A DNA stretch of 64,000 nucleotides from Sapria himalayana (lineage: Eukaryota; Streptophyta; Magnoliopsida; Malpighiales; Rafflesiaceae): NCBI GenBank assembly GCA_029783825.1, contig JAREIK010005321.1, positions 1 through 64,000 of the forward strand. The letters run 5' to 3'. Below, in pieces: positions 12,561 through 25,801 of this stretch; within the stretch, counting starts at the first letter, position 1, and each line of letters opens with the position of its first letter. Made by a program: the position numbers and the translations under genes. The notes under the pieces were generated by a model, which saw only the letters and a program-made list of their open reading frames with translations, was not told the origin of the DNA and ran no database searches.

Positions 12561-13386
12561 ATAAAGAGTGTGAATTCAAGGGCCTGATTTTAGATGATAT
12601 TTATTAATAGGGCAGCTAAAGGTATGCGCATCATTTATTAATAGCAATCATTATTGAACAATGAATGCAATATGTGTTTCTGACAAAACATCGAGATGTC
12701 ATTATTCCTGTCAAAATTATGACCAAAAATATAACTTAACTTATCTATAAGTCGTTTGATTTCATCCTATGTTTATGGATAAAAATCCAATGGTTATTAA
12801 ATTTCTCTTCATAAATAAATATCAGAAAATTAAAATAAATATTTTTTAATGTTAGAAACTTTCTGTAAAAAATATATTAATATTTATAATTTTTCACAAA
12901 TTATAATTTCCTCATTTTCTCTCACTTTCTCTCAAAATATCACAATGCGAACATCATCTTTAATTATTTTTTTTATTTATATTACTATATTATAATATTT
13001 AATAAATAATATATTGTGTTTTGAACATATTAATATTGGTAAGAAATCACTCTAATTGGCATTTGAAGACTTGCTAGGCATAGAGATTGAAAGTAAAGAA
13101 ATATATGCTTGTACGAAAATATCAAATTAAAATATTTTTTACTAAACACTATTTTAAAAAAATAGAAAATAATAAATATTATAAAAATTATATAAACCGA
13201 GACATAGATAAGAAAGAACTAACTAGGAGATCTGAGGTTAAGTTACCTCCTGGACATAAGTTGGCATTAGACTCTGCACCTTAAAATTTAAGAATAAATA
13301 ATAATTTGCAATATAAATCCACTTAAAATAATCAAAATAAAAATTCTAGAATACGTCAAAAAATATTTAAAACAATATATATTATC

Positions 13387-14900
13387 AAAGAAATATATGC
13401 TTGTACGAAAATGCCCCAAAAAATATTGGACATTTGATCTCATGTGAACCAACTCAATATGAGCAGTGGATTTTTTGAATATGGATCAATTTCAAATTCA
13501 TTAACCATATTTATTTACCGACATAACTTTGCAACGGACGAACATGATAAAATTTATTATTAGCATAAATCTTCCAATATAATTTTTGGAAGATCATAAT
13601 CTATTTTATCTTATGAACCCGTACATTCATTCTACTTATTATAAGATCCATAGGATGATTAATAAGAATGAAATAATAAAGAAATATAAAATAAAAAAAT
13701 AATTAATAATTAAATACCTTAGAAACACAATGTTGAGTGGTGGTCTCTGCGATATCAAATATTTGGACTATTCAAGATAACAATGTATTCATATGCAACC
13801 CCACTTACTTTATGGTTCTAAGTGAACACAAAATAAAAAAAAATATTAAAATTTCATAAGATTCTTCATCCACATGATAATCTCGCTATATATGAAAGTC
13901 ACTTGAGAATCTTTAGAAAATACGAGATAAAAATAAAATATTTATTATTACCTATGATAATGCATCAAATAATAATATCGCTATTGATAATTTTTGAGAA
14001 CCTTAGACGCGATCTCTTGGATGAGATTTTTCATGTTGTGTATGTTCCCATAATAAACTTGATAGTGCATACCGACTAAAAAATAATTCTCCATCATTAA
14101 AACATATACAAAATATACTAAAATATAATAATAATACCTAGCCGACTATAATAGTTTGTCTTTGTGTAAGTCAAAATGCTAAAAAAAATTAAGTGAATAT
14201 TTGACACCAATGAAATTATATACATTGCGCATAGATACATATACAATATTAGTAATCTATTTAACAAATAAAAAAATACTCAAATTTTTATGTCACAGCT
14301 ACTAAGATAGAAAATGAGTATTTAAAATATTAGTTTTTTTGCTATCTTTTTATCACTTGGGTACTTATATGGATTTTATGATTAAGATGAAAAGACAAAA
14401 AATATTATCAAATATATATCCATTTGCAAGAACCAACAATGATAATCAAATTGGAGATATTAATAATTAAATAATATATTTAAATATTATAATAATAAAT
14501 ATAATAGTTTTAACAAGCTTCCGAATAGGAAAATCAATACCATATTAGAAGATTGTGACTTTTCAATTCACTTAGCTAGTGTCAGACAATGAGAAACTTC
14601 ATCAAATAGGAGCATGCTATCAAGATACTGAAATACTAGTTACGATTCCATTTAATCTTAAAGTGTTAAACAATTTTTGATATATTGAGTTAATAAAAAT
14701 ATATGTATCATATTTTTAATACTATCAAAAATGACACAGATCTACGGATCCCTCAAGTGACTAGCATAGCATTAAAATATTTTTTTCTATGATTATGAAT
14801 ATAATTTCAGATTGAACCACAATACATCCATATATCATTAAAGTTCTTTCTTGCTTAAAAAATATAAAAAAACACATTAATCTTTCAGATAAATAAAATA
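13387..14900 (+). pseudogene. Decayed hAT transposase, copy A
   Basis: A transposase relic riddled with stops and frameshifts, recognised by comparison with copies B and C in this window. In order: a region downstream of the BED finger (from about 13387); a CDIKYLDYS segment replacing the DIWTS-type catalytic region (about 13750); a FHVVYVPIINLIVHT block (about 14030) matching the conserved FHxRCxxHIxNLIV block; a KIENEYLKY segment (about 14310); an EDCDFSIHLA segment (about 14550); and FFSMIMNIISD near 14790, matching the C-terminal hAT dimerisation region. Family role: cut-and-paste DNA transposition in the nucleus. It cannot encode a functional enzyme. A motif of about 26 bp at 13387 is also present at 13096, pointing to a local duplication at its 5' side. 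Confidence 0.75.
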
Positions 14901-15450
14901 GATCAGGTGGATAATAATATTTACAAATAAAATGATAACCATACAAAGACTATGAGTTATGACTATCTGTACCAAACAGAGTAACTTATGACATTGGACT
15001 ATCATGCATTTCTTAAAAAAAAATTCTTTAAATTTATATTTTCAAATCTAAGTGTATTATTTCTAGGTTTTTTCTTATTTCATATTAATGACATTTTCAA
15101 TGTAGTTTACTATTTATGTTTACATAATATTAAAATTTACTATTAATTAAAATTACAAAGTGACTTATAACAATTTGTACTATAATTATAATTTACTTTT
15201 TTTATATTTACGAATATTAGTGTGTACATATAAATACACTAAATTTAACTAAAAATTAAAATTATTTAATTTACAAGCATCTAAGCCTCAAGCCATATCA
15301 CACTACACTTTGGCCACTCTTGGCTCAATTACCCATGGCCCCAAGAAAATACAGGAGGCAACCATGTTATGATATACATAAATAATATTTGAATTATAAT
15401 ATAATTATAAATATCCTAATTATTTTATGAGTTCTGATTGTTGTAGGCAA
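14901..15450. other. AT-rich sequence, possible remains of hAT A 3' side
   Basis: Mostly AT-rich. A GGCC-containing patch (about 15285-15360) may be a decayed hAT subterminal region. No gene is recognised. Confidence 0.4.
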
Positions 15451-15451
15451 C

Positions 15452-15543
15452 CACTCCACTGCCTAGCCTATTGCCTACTAGACACTCCACTGCCTAGCCT
15501 ATGCCTACTAGCCACTCCACTGCTTAGCCCACTGCCCATTGGC
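15452..15543. repeat. 30/31-bp minisatellite, three units
   Basis: Three tandem units each starting CACTCCACTGC (15452, 15483, 15513), with CTAGCC and GCC(T/C)A inside. They are flanked by direct copies of a TGAGTTCTGATTGT sequence at about 15428 and 15600. Confidence 0.85.
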
Positions 15544-15807
15544 AACCCCAATGCCCATTCTAGGTTACACAAATATGTTATAATATTTTTTTTTCTAGAT
15601 GAGTTCTGATTGTAGGATAGTTATATATGGTATACAAAGAAGATATTCAAATTATATAAAATAATAAATTAAGAATTATTCAACTCAATCAATAGCTCTA
15701 TTCATTATTCTAGATAAACAAACTTAAAAAACTCAGATATTTTATAGGTATAAATTAACATATTCCAGAAGATGAATTATTTTATTACAAAGTATATATG
15801 AAATTAA

Positions 15808-15815
15808 TACTCTTA
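15808..15815. repeat. Target site duplication of hAT B, left
   Basis: TACTCTTA directly precedes the TAGATGTGGCAAG end and is identical to 19243-19250. Eight bases is the hAT family's duplication length. Confidence 0.93.
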
Positions 15816-16162
15816 TAGATGTGGCAAGTGGGCTCAGTGGTCCAGGCATGGACCGAGGCATAGCCCGACTGAGTCGTGTTAGTTCGGCACAATACGGTCC
15901 AAAACCATGCCTGGACCCATGTAGTGCCTGCTCGAAGCATATCTCATGCAGAGCTAGGCTAGGAGGTGTCATGCCTCGTATCGGACCATGCATGCCCCGA
16001 CTACTTGGCCCTTAGGCACGATCAAGTGGCACGGTAGGAAACCGTGCTTTTAACAGATTTCGGACGAGGTCCGATTGTACCTCACTCGACCCTATTAAAT
16101 TATTAAAAAAAATCAATAAAATTAAAAAATGTATGTTTATAAAAAAATTCTTTTTACCATCT

Positions 16163-16240
16163 ATATAATGTTTCTCTCCTCGGTTAATCTCAATCTCACT
16201 CTCCTCTATAATCATTATCTTAATTCTTTCTTTGTTTCAT
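16163..16240 (+). promoter_or_regulatory. Putative hAT B core promoter and CT-rich leader
   Basis: TATATAA at 16163 is followed by TTTCTCTCCT and further CT-rich sequence. The same order (TATAAA, then C/T-rich leader with CTCTCTC) precedes the transposase region in the elements at 26323 and 37251, which supports a shared transposase promoter. Confidence 0.5.
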
Positions 16241-16650
16241 CTCGTCTCTCTTAATCCTCTCAGTTTTTTTTTTGCTTCATCTCTATAATCTATATAATCT
16301 ATAATCTATATAATGCTTCGACTTCACTCTCAAGTGCGAACAAGGTCTACAATGCTGATATTGTGGCTTTGGGAAAAAAATCAAATGCAGTATGGGCGTA
16401 GACTTCGGCTTTTTCTTTCCTACCTTTATTTCATAAACGAATATTATTTTTTACATTTTATTTAGTTTTTATTTTTATTAATATCAAATAATTTTTAACA
16501 TAGAAATTATTATTTAAAGTATAATTAATAAACTAAAAAAATTAAAATAATAAATAGTAAATTTAATGATAACGAGATTTACATTAATGTAGACATAAAT
16601 AATATTAATATTTAAAACCCTACGAAAATGTTAAAGACCGTAATCATGTT

Positions 16651-18742
16651 TTTTTCTATGGCATCGACTCAAACTCAGATATCTAAAAATAAAAAACTAA
16701 AAAAATATCTGTAATATGGACTCACTTTAACATGGGTACAAAATAAAAATATTTAAGTGTCGATGAAGAATCAACACGATACAAGTATTATAAGAAAATA
16801 TATACTTTCAAGAGTGAGTATGAATTGGATACTAAAAAATATATGTCTATCTTTGCACCAAAAAATATGGTGTACAATATCTTAGACAAACTTAACTAAG
16901 CGGTAGAGTGTTTGAAGTTGAAACTAGATATAGTTCAACTTCTATGTTGACCTCATTCATATATGATAACGAGTTAGGAAAGGGAATGTGTGACCAAACT
17001 AACAATCACGATGGGTCCTCCAAATTGATATTTAGAGGATCCAATGGTAGACAGTATCATACATACCTATTTCAGCCAACATATCATAGGATTCCTAAAT
17101 TAACATGTAAAAACAACAAACTAAAATAGTATAAGTTAGAAAAATAAATAATAATTAATAATTTAGAAAATATAATTGACGTGATATCTGTGATATCCAA
17201 TATCTGAACTAGTCACGACGATACATCTTTTACATGTCTCGATGCCTACTATGTAGATTCAAAATAGATATAAATAAAAAGATATTAAAATTTTTAAAGA
17301 TTTTTAATCCTCGTGATGTCTAACCATATATGAGTATATGATAAGAATCTTTAGAGAATATAATATTTAAATAAAATATATAGTATCACATTTGATAACG
17401 TATCTAATAATTAAGTAGCTATTAAAATGTTTGTTAGGACTATTAAAAATGTACTAGAAAAAATTTTTCATGTTATATGTATGTGTCGCATCATTAACCT
17501 AATAGCACAAACGAGGATAAGAGTTATTTCTGTTTGTCTATATTTAGAAAAAATATGTAACTCATTAAAATATCTTCTGACACCTAACAAACAACAGGAA
17601 ATTGGAAGTATCTATTTGTCTGTGGGTATAAAGAAGAAGAAATTTCTAATGGATATGAGACATCGTGAGAATTATACATACCCGATATTAAAGTCATGTG
17701 TTGGAATTTGGATAGGAATACGTAATATCCAATTACGTTAATAGTAAGAGTGGCGAACTTATTATTGACGACAGATGCTGATATATAAATTTTTTGTATG
17801 AAATTCTTAAAAATTTTTTTATGACACGACGAATATGTATTCGTCAGTTTATACTCTTATCACATACATTGCACTCAGATGTATATACAACATTAATGAC
17901 ATGTTTAATAAGTTTAGAGATGACCCAATATTTAGTAGCATTACTATTGATATGAAAATCAAATATTTAAAGTACTGATCCACTATTCTATCGCTTTATT
18001 ATCTGACTTGCCTACATTAACTCTAAGATTAAGATGGAAGAAATAAAGAATATTTTGACATACATATCATCATACATTAACCAAGAACATCAGCCTGAAG
18101 AATATTTAAAGTACTGATCTATTATTCTATCTTTTTATTATATGGCTTCCTACATTAACTCTAAGATTAAGATGGAAGGAATAAAAAATATTTTAACATA
18201 CATATCATCATATATTAACCAATAACATCAGCCTGAAGAATTCATTTACAAAAAAATTGACTGAGTTATTTACATACTACGACAAAAGATATAGTAGTAG
18301 TTGTAGTAATACTCTGAGTACGGACATGAATATCATATTCGAAGATGATGACTTCTTTATTCATTTAGCAAGAAAAAAATAATAGGGTGGACCATCGAAT
18401 TAAAATGAACTATCTCAGTATTTAGATACCGATTACTGCTCAATCCTATTTTATAACAATAATAATAAGCTTGATATTTTATAATGATTGAAATCATATG
18501 AGTCAACTTATCTCGTACTGTCTAAGATGGTACGAGATCTACTGACTACTCTAGTGTCGAGCATAGCATCAAAGTTTACTTTTTTTTGTTGTAGTCAAAT
18601 AATTTCGAATAGAAAATCGTGACTACGGTCAGATATTATTGAGACACTAAAATACATGAAGGATTGAGAAAATTTAAGACAAGGTATTCAGGATCATATT
18701 AGAATAATAGCGGATGAATTACTGACAGATGATGACTCGTGA
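16651..18742 (+). pseudogene. hAT transposase pseudogene, copy B
   Basis: Follows the hAT order. A BED-type zinc-finger start (SVIWTHFNMG) has its TGG at 16717. A core segment follows (SVISDI, then a DAYYVDSK-like stretch, about 17180-17270). FHVICMCRIINLIAQ sits inside the open frame 17427-17741 and matches the conserved FHxRCxxHIxNLIV block; downstream in that frame KKKKFLMDMRHRENYTY resembles the xDVxxRWNSTY block. Next come TTNMYSSVYT and MKIKYLKY, an EDDDFFIHLA segment, and a C-terminal stretch ending EELTDDDS-like at 18742. Stops and frameshifts interrupt nearly every block. A 139-bp tandem duplication (17963-18240) adds another frameshift. The role of the family is DNA cut-and-paste transposition; this copy is dead. 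Confidence 0.88.
17963..18240. repeat. 139-bp tandem duplication within hAT B transposase
   Basis: The segment starting ATATTTAAAGTACTGATC at 17963 recurs at 18102 and continues in parallel to about 18240. A period of 139 is not divisible by three, so it shifts the reading frame. Confidence 0.92.
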
Positions 18743-19147
18743 GAGTATGTTATTTTATTTTATTTTAAAATTGAATAATGATTGATAGATATATTTTTTA
18801 ATATTTTTTAATATTTATTATACTTTATAATTTATGTTGATGACTTTATTTTTTTATGATTTATGCGTAAAAATAAATAATGTAAAAGCACAACTCATAA
18901 AAGGTAACTTAAAACCCAAAATTTATAAACAAAATAAAATCATTAATCCGCAATTCCGCAATGGTGGGGGTGGGGTGAGATGGTGAGATGAGTGCGACTC
19001 TGTCTCAGAGTCCTAGCTAGGTTAGCATATCCATCCCCGAACTAGCCCGACTCAGCATGCTCCAACACAGCCCAGCACAACCTGGCCCAAATCTGGCTAG
19101 ACTCTTGCCGAATGGGACGGGCCGTGCCGAGATAGACATTATTCAGT

Positions 19148-19170
19148 CGTGTCGTTCCAGGCACGACACG
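19148..19170. repeat. Right-end palindrome of hAT B (one mismatch)
   Basis: CGTGTCGTTCC, a central A, then GGCACGACACG: 11-bp arms with one mismatch, centred 83 bp from the right terminus. Confidence 0.85.
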
Positions 19171-19242
19171 GTGGCCCAACTGGGCCACCAAATACTGGGC
19201 CAAGCTGATTGTCAACAAGGCATGGCCCATCTGAGACCTCTA

Positions 19243-19250
19243 TACTCTTA
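19243..19250. repeat. Target site duplication of hAT B, right
   Basis: TACTCTTA immediately after the CCTCTA end, identical to the left copy at 15808-15815. Confidence 0.93.
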
Positions 19251-19980
19251 CAAAAATTATCATCTTGAATTGTGCCCAATCAGACAATCCAATTAATTCA
19301 AGTTCAAATTCTAGATTTAATGTAATTCCTCTAACTAAATTTACTATTTAAAAGAAAATCATAAAAAATATTACTTATCTAACTATTAATATACCAAATT
19401 TAGTCCATGAAATCAATAAAATTATTTATTTTCTAGATTCACCTTACTAGATTCACCTAGGACAATTTCTCATACGCTAAAATATAAAAAATTCTTTTAA
19501 AATTAGAATTTCTTTCAACAATCATGTGGGTTGCAATCACCTATTAATTCAAATTCAAAGAAATGATAATTATCATTTATGAAATACTTTATACATGACA
19601 CTTACGAAGATCAAGTAATTATTTTTTTTCTACTACATTTTAATATGACAACTAGACGTCAAGATATATTATCTCCAATTCGATATTTCATAGGCAAACA
19701 AAATATATAGAGATCAACTACTTCTTCTTTAGAAAGGAGATACGAAATGAAATCATTATTATAACTTATATTCAGATATCAAAGTAGGCAAATAAAAATG
19801 TTTACTAAGACTTTAAAAAAGCTTCGACATACTTTTTTGTATCTCTAAGCTTCGTGTTTTGAACATCTACACACTGGCCATAATCAGCATGTCCCAGCAT
19901 AGCCCTGCACAACCTGGCCCAAATCTGGCCATACTCTTGCCGAATGGGACGGGCCGTGCCCAAGATAGCCATTATTTAGT

Positions 19981-20003
19981 CGTGTCGTGCCAGGCACGAC
20001 ACG
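19981..20003. repeat. Perfect 11-bp palindrome in duplicated hAT right end
   Basis: CGTGTCGTGCC, one central A, then the exact reverse complement. It is centred 83 bp from the terminal CTCTA at 20075. Confidence 0.92.
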
Positions 20004-20697
20004 GTGACCAAACTAGGCCACCAAATACCGGGCCAGGCTGACCGCCAACACGGCATGGCCCATTTGACGCCTCTATACACTTACAAAAATTATCATCTTG
20101 AATTGTGCCCAAGCAGACAATCCTATTAATTCAAGTACAAATTCTAGATTTAATGTAATTCCTCTAACTAAATTTACTATTTAAAATAAAATCATAATGA
20201 ATATTACTTATCTAACTATTAATATACCAAATTTAGTCCATGAAATCAATAAAATTATTTATTTTCTAGATTCACCTAGGACAATTCTCATATACTGAGA
20301 TATAAAAAAATCTTTTATAATTAGAATTTCCTTCAACAATCATGTGCGTTGCAATCACCTATGAATTCAAATTCAAAGAAATGATAATTATCATTTATGA
20401 AATACTTTATACATGACACTTACGAAGATCAAGTAATTATTTTTTTTTCTACTACATTTTAATATGACAACTAGACATCAAGATATATTATCTCCAATGC
20501 GATATTTCATAGGCAAACAAAATATATAGAGATCAACTACTTCTTCTTTAGAAAGGAGATACGAAACGAAATCATTATTATAACTTATATTAGATATCAA
20601 AGTAGCAAATAAAAATTTTTACTAAGACTTTAAAAAAGTCTCAACATACATTTTTGTATCTCTAAGCTTCGTGTTTTGAACCTCTACACACTAGCTT

Positions 20698-22679
20698 GAA
20701 GTAGAGTGTTGCAATCTACTAATTGTTATTAAAATTATTTATTTTTATTTCTATATTCTAGATTACTTCACCCAACCTATAAATACCTCAATTCGATTAG
20801 CTCTTTATATAATTATTTATCTTATTTATTTTTTATTACAAGTGACATTCATTAATGTTGTTTAGTTTGTATTCTAACAAGTAAAAAGGCTGAATATCAA
20901 GGCGTCAATATAATAACTTACGAGTTTTTTGAATTAAACACTTGCATGGATAAATTCTTTTTTTCATTTGAAATCATATTAATTTTACTATAATAGTCAA
21001 ACAACATAAATAATATTTAATTTAGTTTTCGATAAAGATATGTAGCATATAGTAATTGACTTAAGACTTTATCAAAAAAAAATATGATAAGTTACTTATT
21101 ATTATGCATATTTCTATCGAAATTCAATTTACAAATATTTTCACAAATATGCTAATAAAATCATAATCTTTTTCCTTTCACCTAAACTTTGTATAGAAAA
21201 TATATATGCAACAACTTGAGAATGTGTTTAATTATATTCTAAAGTATGTTGTGTTTATTATTAATTATTTTGTAGGTTGAACTTCAATTTGATTGAGGAA
21301 GCATACATCATAAAATGGAGTGTGATTTCATTTTTTATTTATTCTTCAATTGATTTACAATAGTGATTTTGTCATTTTAATTGGTTTTCCCAACAATAAA
21401 GACTTAATTGCTAATCCTTCTCAAATCTTAATGCAATTTTTCTATAATGACTTGATGTGCCTCAAGCTTTTACAATCATTTATGATAGACTAATCACCTA
21501 AGACTATACTTTAAAATGTTTAAAATATGCCTCTTTAAGATCAATCATTTAATTCTTATTCAAACTTATCTTAGAGCTACATTATTCCTACTATTAAGAC
21601 AATACTAAATAATTACCATCATACGTTGATTTATCACTCTACGAGAATAACCTAATAAATTGCATAATTACTCATATCTTTAAATTACAATCTCATCTCT
21701 CAATATGAGAAATAGGTGAAAATATTTATTACATTTATAAAATAATAACTTAATATGATGTTAAATACATTATCCAATGATGATTTGCTCCTGTTTGAAA
21801 CTTATCTATTATAGTCTTTCTAATTTATGGTGGTACGTCTGTCAAGATATTAATATCTCTCATATCTACATTAAACATGAGTCTTGTATATTGGATATAA
21901 CCTTTTTTTGATCTATTACAACTTTATCAACTCGATTTAAACTCAACTCACCCTAATATAAATTCAAATAAATATAATACCAAAATGAGGCAATGGGTAC
22001 TCCTAAAATATCTATGAAATGATCAAATGAATTTAGAAGTTCCATCAAGTTAGTACTAAAAATTATGATTTCAAATATGTGAATCACCCTGACCCCTCTA
22101 AATCAAAAAATTGGTCGGATGAAATTTTTTATATACTTAGCATATCACAAATTTCTCACAATCATGAAAAGAAATACCAGGGCCAATGCATGATAATATC
22201 CATGATAGATTAGGTGCACCTATTTATTTTTATTTCCACATTTTTTATTCAATTTTTCATAATTACATAGAAATTATGAGTATTAATCTAATAATATCAA
22301 AAGTTTTATATCATTATTTCAAATTATTTAAATTGTAATATATTGTTATTTCTTCCCATTATATATTTCAAATGATTTTTAATTAAAATTTGGCTTTCAA
22401 TTTCAAAGAATTGTGAAAGAATAATTATCAAATAAATAACATGCAATCACTATTTTATTAATACTCATAGAAAGCATGACAGACCTTCTCTTTTTACTCT
22501 CCCAATGGGATAAGATTCCCTGACTGGAATTGTGATCAAGCCTCGAGGTTGAGAAGGTGATGATCAATTCTATAATAAAAAATAAATATAAAATTACTCG
22601 TACTAAATAGAACATCAATTAATTAAAAAAAATAACAAGGTACAACCATACAATTTTGCCCATCATTGCTTGGTGTATG
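20698..22679. other. AT-rich sequence without recognisable gene
   Basis: No convincing coding or transposon signal. A CCTATAAATACC box near 20780 could be a core promoter, but no coding region or LTR pair follows it. Confidence 0.5.
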
Positions 22680-24685
22680 ATTGTACATATGTATTCCAAC
22701 AGCTCACTCGCATTCATATCCTTATATATATTATCCACTCTTTAATTCAACATTTCTACCAACATCAACTTCCTCCTTATCTAGAGGACCATTGCCCCAA
22801 AAGAATACATTAGCGCAGACGATCAATTTTCACCATGAAATTTGCGTATGGGTCTTCTATGAATGTTGTTATACTTCTAAATGTCATTTCTTCCATATTA
22901 CTATTATTGATTCTTTGGTGCCCAAGTAAAGCCTTGATATTTAAGAATTTCATTAGACAATGAAAGTCGGCTACGCCATCAAAATTTATTTCTTATTGCT
23001 GGAACATGATCTTTCTTCAATAATTATTTTCAACTCTTTTTGCCCCTTCCCAAAAACAGATACAAGTATGGCATTGCTAAAATTTGTGCAAACAAAAAAT
23101 TTATAACATACGCGAAAATTGAATTTGTTTTTCAAATGTTTTTAATAAACTTTACTTTACCTTTTATTTTATATTTTGATATGAGCACTCAACTTGTAAA
23201 TTATCACAATCAATTTGCCCATTATATAATTTTATGTAATATATGTTGTTATAATTAAATTGTATTAAGTTGAATCAAGTTGTGTTTTAAATATAATTAA
23301 GTCATATTTATATATCTTACTTAAGTGTTAGTTATAATTTTATTGTGTTAAAATCCTATATGAATTATGCTATTAGTCATGCCTTGGAAAAAATTGACCA
23401 TAGGAGTGTGTGTGTGTGTGTGTGCGTGTGTGAGGAGCATGAACCCTAGAGAGAGGGCGTACCCATTTGCCACCCCCCCACTTTTGCACACTCATTGTAT
23501 ACGACATTTAACAACAACAAAAATTATGTTTTTTTTTGTGCTCTATTTGAACATGATCTCTATTGCATGCCCATTACATGCGACTTTAATAAGATTTGGC
23601 AAGCACCCTAGGAATGCCTCTTTAGATTGAAGAATGTATGCACGCTTCTCCTTTTTGCTTTTTGCACATCACATGCTTGTCAGTATCAACTATTTATCCT
23701 ATTGCATTTTGCCTCTTTAGATTGAAGAACATAATCTTTATTGCGTGCCCATTGCATGCGACAGGAATGTCGGTAACAATAAGGATAAAGAAACCCCCTC
23801 GCCCGGCAAGAGGGATACCTATTTTTTATAACCAATTATAAATTTTAGCAGAACCCTAATTCTACTATTCCTTTCTAACAAAAATAACAACCTCATGGTA
23901 AAATAATAATTTCTTAGGCTGATTTTGTATTTTTCAAGAGTTCCTAATTTGAAATCCTAATTTTAATTTGAGATAGAAATATCCAATACGGACAAAGGAA
24001 TATTATTTTCCAAATCTTTGTTCGTAATTATCAATCAACATTTTTTGATGAAGCTCCACTAAAGTTATTTTCAGCAATGAAAAAAATCCTAATTTTGAAC
24101 TTGAGATCAGTTTGATGAATGTTGAACTTTAACTTATTAAAAAAATATATCATATCAACACACCTCATGTGGTAGAAAAACTAATTACTGTTCTAAATTA
24201 GATTGAATAATATATATAAAAGATAGAGCAATTTCATATAATATTAATACAAATTACATTAATACAAATATCAATGTCAAAGGTTGTGTTACTTTTTGTA
24301 TTTGTGAGATAACAAGAATAATAGTTCCCAATTCATCATACAATGATGACAAAATAAATAATATATTTGGGCTGATTATATCATTCATTGAAGACCAGCC
24401 GACAAGTCTAGCAAGTTGTATGACAAGCAAATTGTGATTCTTAACATTCTAGTAAAATCTATATTATTTTTGTTGATGTTAAATTTAGAATGTGATTTAC
24501 TAATTATTAAGATGTTCAAATTCTCTCTATATGGTATAAATGATTGTCATACGGAGAAATTTATAACATTTATTAAGACTATTGTCAGGTATTCTAAAAA
24601 AAAGTGAAAATATATCTCAATATTAGCTTGCTTCCCTATTAAATATATTAAAAACAAGTAACATAGATGGATTAGCTCAAAATAA
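22680..24685. other. AT-rich sequence with short open frames, no recognised gene
   Basis: Short frames occur (for example 22681-22929 and 23367-23630 plus), but none shows a recognisable domain or codon pattern. Partial internal repeats exist: TGCCTCTTTAGATTGAAGAA at about 23615 and 23710, and a GCATGCCCATTACATGCGA-type segment at about 23565 and 23743. A GT dinucleotide run is at 23406-23432. Confidence 0.5.
23406..23432. repeat. GT dinucleotide microsatellite
   Basis: About 13 GT units with one GC interruption. Confidence 0.95.
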
Positions 24686-24694
24686 AAATTGAAA

Positions 24695-24871
24695 TATATA
24701 TATAGATAGACATATAGATATGTGTGTCATATAATGTAGATATGTAGATAATTATCTACATATCATAATTATTCTAGATAGATATATTTAATAAAAAACT
24801 AGATAAACATATAGAGATATATATAGATAAATAGTCATATAAAGATATATATAGATAGACATATAGATATG

Positions 24872-24902
<31 letters not shown>

Positions 24903-25082
24903 AAATACATAGATAGATAGATTGATAGAATAATAGATTGATTGATTGATAGTATGATTGATAGATAGATAGACATATAGATTAATAGATATATAGATAG
25001 ATAGATAGATTGATTGATAGATAGATAGTTAGATAGATAGATAGACAGGCAAATAGACAGATAGATAGATAGATATATAGAA
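24695..25082. repeat. Second GATA/TAGA microsatellite array
   Basis: About 390 bp of GATA/TAGA/GATT units, far from the large array at 1-9340 but of the same unit. The minus-strand frame at 24788-24976 is a translation of the repeat. Confidence 0.95.
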
Positions 25083-25394
25083 ACAAGGCATGGAAACTAA
25101 GATTGTGCTTAGATATTTAGACTTTTTTATGGATAATATTATTCATTTCATATGTCAAGTCAATTTTGGAACTGCCCTTGTGCAAGATCAACATTTGAAG
25201 ATTGCCAATAAATTAATGTTGACCATAACAATGAAATTGAAGTTATATTTTCAAATGTTAATACATTAGACACTATGAACCAGAAACCCAACTTAATGAC
25301 ATGGAAGAAAATGAAAAAAATTTATAAAGAGATGAAGTAGAGAAAGATTTAGTCGAAGCTCTAGAAGAATATAATGGTGAAGAGGAAACTAAAT

Positions 25395-25402
25395 TTGCCA
25401 AT
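25395..25402. repeat. Target site duplication of outer hAT, left
   Basis: TTGCCAAT directly precedes the TAGATGTGTCAAC end and matches 27288-27295 exactly. Confidence 0.9.
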
Positions 25403-25483
25403 TAGATGTGTCAACATGGCCCGGCGGCCCAGCCCAGCCCGCCATAAGACACGACATGGTTCGGACGTGCCTGGGCCGGCACG

Positions 25484-25502
25484 GCATGGGAATTTCCCAT
25501 GC
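25484..25502. repeat. Perfect 9-bp palindrome in outer hAT
   Basis: GCATGGGAA, a single T, then TTCCCATGC. Confidence 0.9.
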
Positions 25503-25793
25503 TCGTGCTTGGGATGTGCTGTGTCGTGCCGTGTCGTGCCGAAGCCAACCGTACCTCGTACCATGCCTAGCCCGGCACGTTGGTACAGTAATGTGGTCAT
25601 GCCTAGCCCGGTACTGTGGTCATGCCTAGCCCAGTACTGTGGCCTGTTGGTACGGTACATCAGCACGAGCTGAGAAACCACCCCAGCGGCAGAAGCTGAG
25701 CCCGACGGACAAGGCTCACCGAGCTCCGAGAGTTAAGAAGATTCGCGGTGACGAGCTGGCACGCTGCCAAAACCCTAATTTTTTTAAAATTAG

Positions 25794-25801
25794 GGTTTTT
25801 G
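25794..25801. repeat. Target site duplication of inner hAT, left
   Basis: GGTTTTTG immediately before TAGATGTGTCAATCGGG, identical to 27115-27122. Confidence 0.93.

Larger units (their letters stand above)
15816..19242 (+). mobile_element. hAT transposon copy B, complete ends
   Basis: The 3427-bp element starts TAGATGTGGCAAGTGGGC and ends with the imperfect inverse of that sequence (minus strand TAGAGGTCTCAGATGGGC), with perfect 8-bp target duplications. About 270 bp of GC-rich subterminal sequence lies at each end. The AT-rich interior holds a plus-strand transposase pseudogene with a TATA and CT-rich leader. Stops, frameshifts and an internal 139-bp duplication show it is immobile. The size fits an autonomous hAT ancestor. 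Confidence 0.93.
19052..20697. repeat. 832-bp tandem duplication of hAT B right end plus flank
   Basis: 19052-19883 and 19884-20697 are near-identical direct copies: CCTGGCCCAA at 19081 recurs at 19913, and the TCTAAGCTTCGTGTTTTGAAC end recurs too. Each copy has about 190 bp of hAT right terminus and about 630 bp of flanking AT-rich DNA. The second copy has an altered flanking octamer (TACACTTA instead of TACTCTTA). Confidence 0.95.
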
